From positions 2,108,001 to 2,172,000 of the forward strand of contig NZ_CP048751.1 of the NCBI RefSeq assembly GCF_011064825.1: DNA of 64,000 bases, read 5' to 3'. The position numbers and the translations under genes are program-made. Under the pieces are notes generated by a model. The model worked only from the letters and a program-made list of their open reading frames with translations, was not told the origin of the DNA and ran no database searches. This document shows, one piece after another, positions 61,126-64,000 of this stretch. Source of the DNA: Brevundimonas mediterranea (GTDB lineage Bacteria; Pseudomonadota; Alphaproteobacteria; Caulobacterales; Caulobacteraceae). Each line of letters starts with the position of its first letter. Position 1 is the stretch's first letter.

Positions 61126-62659
61126 GCATGCCTCGCAAGCTGTCGTAGCGGTCGCAGTCCGCCAGAGGCGGATGCCGCAGCGCCAGGTCATCGGGCGTGA
61201 CGATGCTCAGCGGCCGGGGCGGTTCGCGCCGGCGCGCCAGGATGTTGAGGATGACGTCGTCGCTGACGGTCCCGGCGGCGAGCGCCTCGCGCGCCGCGGC
61301 CTCGACCGGCTCCAGGCCGTCTTCCAGCACCGCCGCCAGAACCCGCACGAACCGGCGATCGGCTTCGTCGCCCGCACCCAGCTTGCGCCTCAGGCGGGCC
61401 AGCCCCGGCGGCAACTCCCAGTCCTGGAACGGCGCGCCATTGCGCAGGGCTCCGGGCTTGGTCGCCAGCACCGGGAGGTAGTGCCAGGGATCGTAGAGGG
61501 TCCGGTCACGACCGAAGAACCGGCGATGGTCGGCGACGACCTCACCCTCGCAGCGCACGACGATCCGGTCGGCATAGGCGCGGACCTGCACCGTACGGCG
61601 CCCGGCCTTCGCCATCACCGAGTAGCGGTTACGGTCGAAGCTGATCAGGCAGGTCCCCGTCACCGCGTGCTCGCTCTCGTGGAAGCCGTCGAACGGGCCC
61701 AGCATCGGCTGCAGCGCCGGCCGCTCGGCGGCCAGGGCCTGAGCAACCGTCAGCTCTTTCTGCTCGGGGTGCTGACGCAGCTCGCCCCAGCGCCGGCACT
61801 CCGCCTCCAGCCAGCCGTTCAGCTCCTCCAGGCTGGTGAAGCGCAGGCGCGGCTGGAAGAACCGTCCCCGGGCCGTCTGGACCTGGTGTTCGACCTGGCC
61901 CTTCTCCCAGCCCGCCGCCGGGGAGCAGGCCGTCGGCTCCACCATGTAGTGGCTCGCCATGACCAGGAAGCGCCGGTTGAACACCCGGTCCTTGCCCGTG
62001 AACACCGTCGTCACCGCCGTCTTCATGTTGTCGTAGATCCCGCGCGTCGGCACGCCGCCGAAGAAGGCGAACGCCCGCGCATGCGCGTCGAACAGCATCT
62101 CCTGGGTCTCGCGCGGATAGGCCCGAACATAGATCGCCCGCGAGGCGCACAGCCGCATGTGCGCCACCTTCACCCGCATCGGCTTGCCCGCGATCTCCAC
62201 GTCCTCGTGGCTCCAGTCGAACTGGTAGGCCTCGCCCGGCCGGAACATCAGCGGGATGAACGATGGCGCGTCCGCCACGCCCCGGCGTCGCTTCAGCCGC
62301 CACCCCGCCGCGTAGCGCCGGACCGCGTCGTACGACCCGTCGAACCCCTCGCGCACCAGCAGGTCATGAACCCGCGTCATCCGCAGCTTCTCGCGCCGCG
62401 GCCGCGCCTCGTCCTCTTCCAGCAGCTCATCGAGCCTGGCCTGGAACGGCGCCAGCCTCGGCAACGGCTGCACCGCCCGCCGATAGGCGAACTCCGCATC
62501 CGGCTCCCGGATCGCCTTGCGCACCACCTTGCGCGACAATCGAAGGTCACGCGCGATCGCCTTGATCGCCTTCCCGGACGCAAACTCGCGCCGAATCCTC
62601 AACACCGTCTCCAACACCAACATCCCGAACTCGCCGCCTGACATCCGCCAAGCCGCCAC
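61112..62659 (-). CDS. istA: IstA transposase (IS21 family, DDE)
   Basis: 515 residues. N-terminal HTH (AIKAIARDLRLSRKVVRKAIR), then the integrase core with FDWSHEDVEI (first Asp), YDNMKTAV (second Asp) and GWEKGQVEHQVQTARGRFF (Glu), the DDE arrangement of IS21 transposases. The C-terminal part ends CDRYDSLRGMHAAA and overlaps istB, the usual IS21 coupling. Intact frame. Confidence 0.93.
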   Translation of the reverse strand: MAAWRMSGGEFGMLVLETVLRIRREFASGKAIKAIARDLRLSRKVVRKAIREPDAEFAYRRAVQPLPRLAPFQARLDELLEEDEARPRREKLRMTRVHDLLVREGFDGSYDAVRRYAAGWRLKRRRGVADAPSFIPLMFRPGEAYQFDWSHEDVEIAGKPMRVKVAHMRLCASRAIYVRAYPRETQEMLFDAHARAFAFFGGVPTRGIYDNMKTAVTTVFTGKDRVFNRRFLVMASHYMVEPTACSPAAGWEKGQVEHQVQTARGRFFQPRLRFTSLEELNGWLEAECRRWGELRQHPEQKELTVAQALAAERPALQPMLGPFDGFHESEHAVTGTCLISFDRNRYSVMAKAGRRTVQVRAYADRIVVRCEGEVVADHRRFFGRDRTLYDPWHYLPVLATKPGALRNGAPFQDWELPPGLARLRRKLGAGDEADRRFVRVLAAVLEDGLEPVEAAAREALAAGTVSDDVILNILARRREPPRPLSIVTPDDLALRHPPLADCDRYDSLRGMHAAA

Positions 62660-62864
62660 CGTTAGACCTCAGGAATGAGGGGTCCTTATTCGACGCCGAT
62701 CACACCGCTAACGGGGTCCCTTTTCCACGCCGATCCACAGTCCCCCCTTCCAAGGACCGGACTCTAGCGCCGCGTGGAGGAAATTCTCACGGGCACGTCA
62801 ACGTCGCCGTAGGGGCTCCGCCCGGATCATGGCGTCGGGCCAGAAGATCCGCACTCCGTCCGAC

Positions 62865-63140
62865 CTATCGACCGGCGCGAGCCAAGAGTTCGATTAGCTC
62901 GCCGGCCTTGGCCTTTCGATCCTCAGGATCGTCACCTGTCATGGCTCCCATGACGCAGTGGTCGAGGTGGTCCCTCAACACTTCCGTCTCCACGCGAAGG
63001 AGCGCTGCGCGGACGGCCCGCAACTGGGTGAGCAGGTCGATGCAGTAGCGGTCCTCGTCGACCATGCGGGCGATGCCCCGCACCTGGCCTTCGATCCGGC
63101 TCAGCCGGTTAAGGATTTTGGGCTTCGTATCGATTTGCAT
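62865..63140 (-). CDS. CsoR/RcnR-family metal-responsive repressor
   Basis: 91 residues: PKILNRLSRIEGQVRGIARMVDEDRYCIDLLTQLRAVRAALL and HLDHCVMGAM, with the Cys-His-Cys set (RYC, HLDHC) of copper-binding CsoR. The start at 63140 (MQIDTKPK) has GGAG 10 nt upstream; longer forms would run through the two operators, so this start is preferred. Diverges from the copper ATPase. Should derepress it when copper binds. Confidence 0.9.
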   Translation of the reverse strand: MQIDTKPKILNRLSRIEGQVRGIARMVDEDRYCIDLLTQLRAVRAALLRVETEVLRDHLDHCVMGAMTGDDPEDRKAKAGELIELLARAGR

Positions 63141-63164
63141 GCGGCTTCGCTCCAGAGTGTCTGT

Positions 63165-63206
63165 ATACCCCATGCGGGTATCTTGCTCCATACCCCCTAC
63201 AGGTAT
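63165..63206. promoter_or_regulatory. Two CsoR-type operators
   Basis: Two 17-bp palindromic sites: ATACCCCATGCGGGTAT (63165-63181, 6-bp arms) and ATACCCCCTACAGGTAT (63190-63206, 5-bp arms), both with C-run/G-run halves typical of CsoR operators. They lie between the divergent repressor and ATPase genes, 25 bp centre to centre. Confidence 0.8.
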
Positions 63207-63238
63207 ATTCGAGGCGCTTGGATCAGCCGGAGAGCGTC

Positions 63239-64000
63239 ATGTCCACTCATCCTCACGGTCGCGCCGCAGGTCGCTCCTGCTGCTCGGCGGAACCCTCCGC
63301 GGGATCGGTCGCGCTAAAGGATCCGGTCTGCGGGATGTCGGTTGATGCAAAGACGACCGCTCACCGGGCCAGCCATGACGAGCAGGACTATTTCTTCTGC
63401 TCGGCAGGGTGCCGAACCCGATTCGTGGCGGATCCACAGCGCTATCTGAAGCCTGCTTCGGAGCCCGCCCCCGCCATTCCGGGCGTGATCTACACCTGCC
63501 CCATGCATCCGGAAATCCGGCAGGAGGGTCCGGGGTCCTGCCCGATCTGCGGCATGGCGCTCGAGCCTGAAACCGTCGCCGCCGAAGCGCCGCCCAATCA
63601 CGAACTGATCGACTTCACCCGCCGCTTCTGGATCGGTCTGATTCTGACCCTGCCGGTCTTCGCGCTGGAGATGGGCGCCCATCTGACGAACCTGCACATG
63701 CTCATCCCCGGCCGGCTGTCGAACGGGATCCAATTCGTTCTGGCCACGCCGGTCGTCCTGTGGTGCGGCCTGCCCTTCTTCCAGCGCGGCTGGACCTCGC
63801 TGCGCACGCGCCGGCTGAACATGTTCACCCTGATCTCGATGGGGGTCGGGGTCGCATGGCTTTACAGCATCGTGGCCGTCGTAGCGCCATGGCTGTTCCC
63901 GCCCGCCTTCCTCAAGGCCGACGGGAGCGCGCCGGTGTATTTCGAGGCGGCGGCGGTCATCACGGTGCTGGTCCTCGTCGGACAGATCCTGGAACTTCGC
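63239..64000 (+). CDS. Copper-translocating P1B-type ATPase, N-terminal part
   Basis: 254 residues before the window ends. A His/Cys-rich start (MSTHPHGRAAGRSCC), then a YHS domain (DPVCGMSVDAKTTAH, YFFCSAGCRTRF), then a heavy-metal-binding domain (YTCPMHPEIRQEGPGSCPICGMAL), then the first P-type ATPase membrane helices (RRFWIGLILTLPVFALEMG). CPC, DKTGT and ATP-binding regions are beyond the window. GGAGAG precedes the ATG. Regulated by the divergent CsoR. Confidence 0.92.
   Translation, partial: MSTHPHGRAAGRSCCSAEPSAGSVALKDPVCGMSVDAKTTAHRASHDEQDYFFCSAGCRTRFVADPQRYLKPASEPAPAIPGVIYTCPMHPEIRQEGPGSCPICGMALEPETVAAEAPPNHELIDFTRRFWIGLILTLPVFALEMGAHLTNLHMLIPGRLSNGIQFVLATPVVLWCGLPFFQRGWTSLRTRRLNMFTLISMGVGVAWLYSIVAVVAPWLFPPAFLKADGSAPVYFEAAAVITVLVLVGQILELR

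Larger units (their letters stand above)
60235..62739 (-). mobile_element. IS21-family insertion sequence
   Basis: About 2.5 kb with istA then istB on the minus strand. Ends show IS21-type multiple terminal repeats: left TGTCAATCGGCGTCTAAAAG, right (inverted) TGTGGATCGGCGTGGAAAAG, each followed by GGACCCC; a second inner copy sits ~25 bp inward at both ends (left TATCGGCGTGCAATAGG, right GATCGGCGTCGAATAAGG). The shared GACTGT may push the true ends out by 3 bp. No target-site duplication is obvious in the flanks. Confidence 0.9.

Noticed and set aside
60959..62641. Long plus-strand frame opposite istA
   Set aside because: Antisense to an intact IS21 transposase.

Overview
The window is about 64 kb of high-GC alphaproteobacterial chromosome. 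Gene content and order point to the Caulobacterales, most likely Brevundimonas or a close relative. The best evidence is a complete Caulobacter-type chemotaxis cluster in the order mcp, cheX, cheY, cheA, cheW, cheR, cheB, cheY, cheD, cheU, cheY-III, cheE. Other pointers are an aroA-cmk-rpsA-ihfB block, a neighbouring FYDLN-type acidic protein, and a Suv3-like helicase / S4 protein / fdxA / carD block. The genus is an inference from synteny; no rRNA gene is present.

Layout. 1-13 kb: the end of a TonB-dependent receptor; a RegB/RegA (PrrB/PrrA) redox two-component system next to its usual partner senC; prfC behind a periplasmic TPR metallopeptidase-like gene; a 51-residue membrane protein; a DUF1345 protein; malate synthase G; an MscS channel; tRNA-Ala(GGC). 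13-20 kb: the FYDLN protein, diverging from aroA-[HigB/HigA-like toxin-antitoxin]-cmk, then rpsA, ihfB and mscL, with a toxin-antitoxin pair wedged between aroA and cmk. 20-32 kb: a POT peptide transporter, a TonB-dependent receptor broken by one in-frame amber codon, a TraB/GumN-like protein, TldD, PPK2, a serine hydrolase, an orphan CheD, an extensin-like protein and a cold-shock protein. 32-42 kb: an EamA exporter, a bacteriophytochrome kinase, a transglutaminase-like protein, an M1 peptidase lipoprotein, ribosomal protein L28, CarD, ferredoxin, YceI, an S4 protein, and a PadR/membrane-protein pair. 43-58 kb: the Suv3-like helicase, a FixL/FixJ-type pair, and the che operon, closed by tRNA-Arg(CCT).

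From 58 kb on the sequence looks like a genomic island next to tRNA-Arg(CCT). It holds an exonuclease I-like DEDDh nuclease and an ImmA/IrrE-type metallopeptidase. The 3' end of a third gene, translationally coupled to the peptidase, is cut off by an IS21-family element (istA, frameshifted istB, multiple terminal repeats). Beyond the IS a CsoR-type repressor diverges from a copper P-type ATPase with YHS and heavy-metal-binding domains, with two palindromic operators between them; the ATPase runs off the window.

The best candidates for something not yet described are the exonuclease-ImmA module on the tRNA island, the toxin-antitoxin pair inside the aroA-cmk block, the orphan CheD, the small membrane protein behind two palindromes, and the tandem 9-mer repeat between tldD and ppk2. 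No prophage, CRISPR array or replication origin was recognised.
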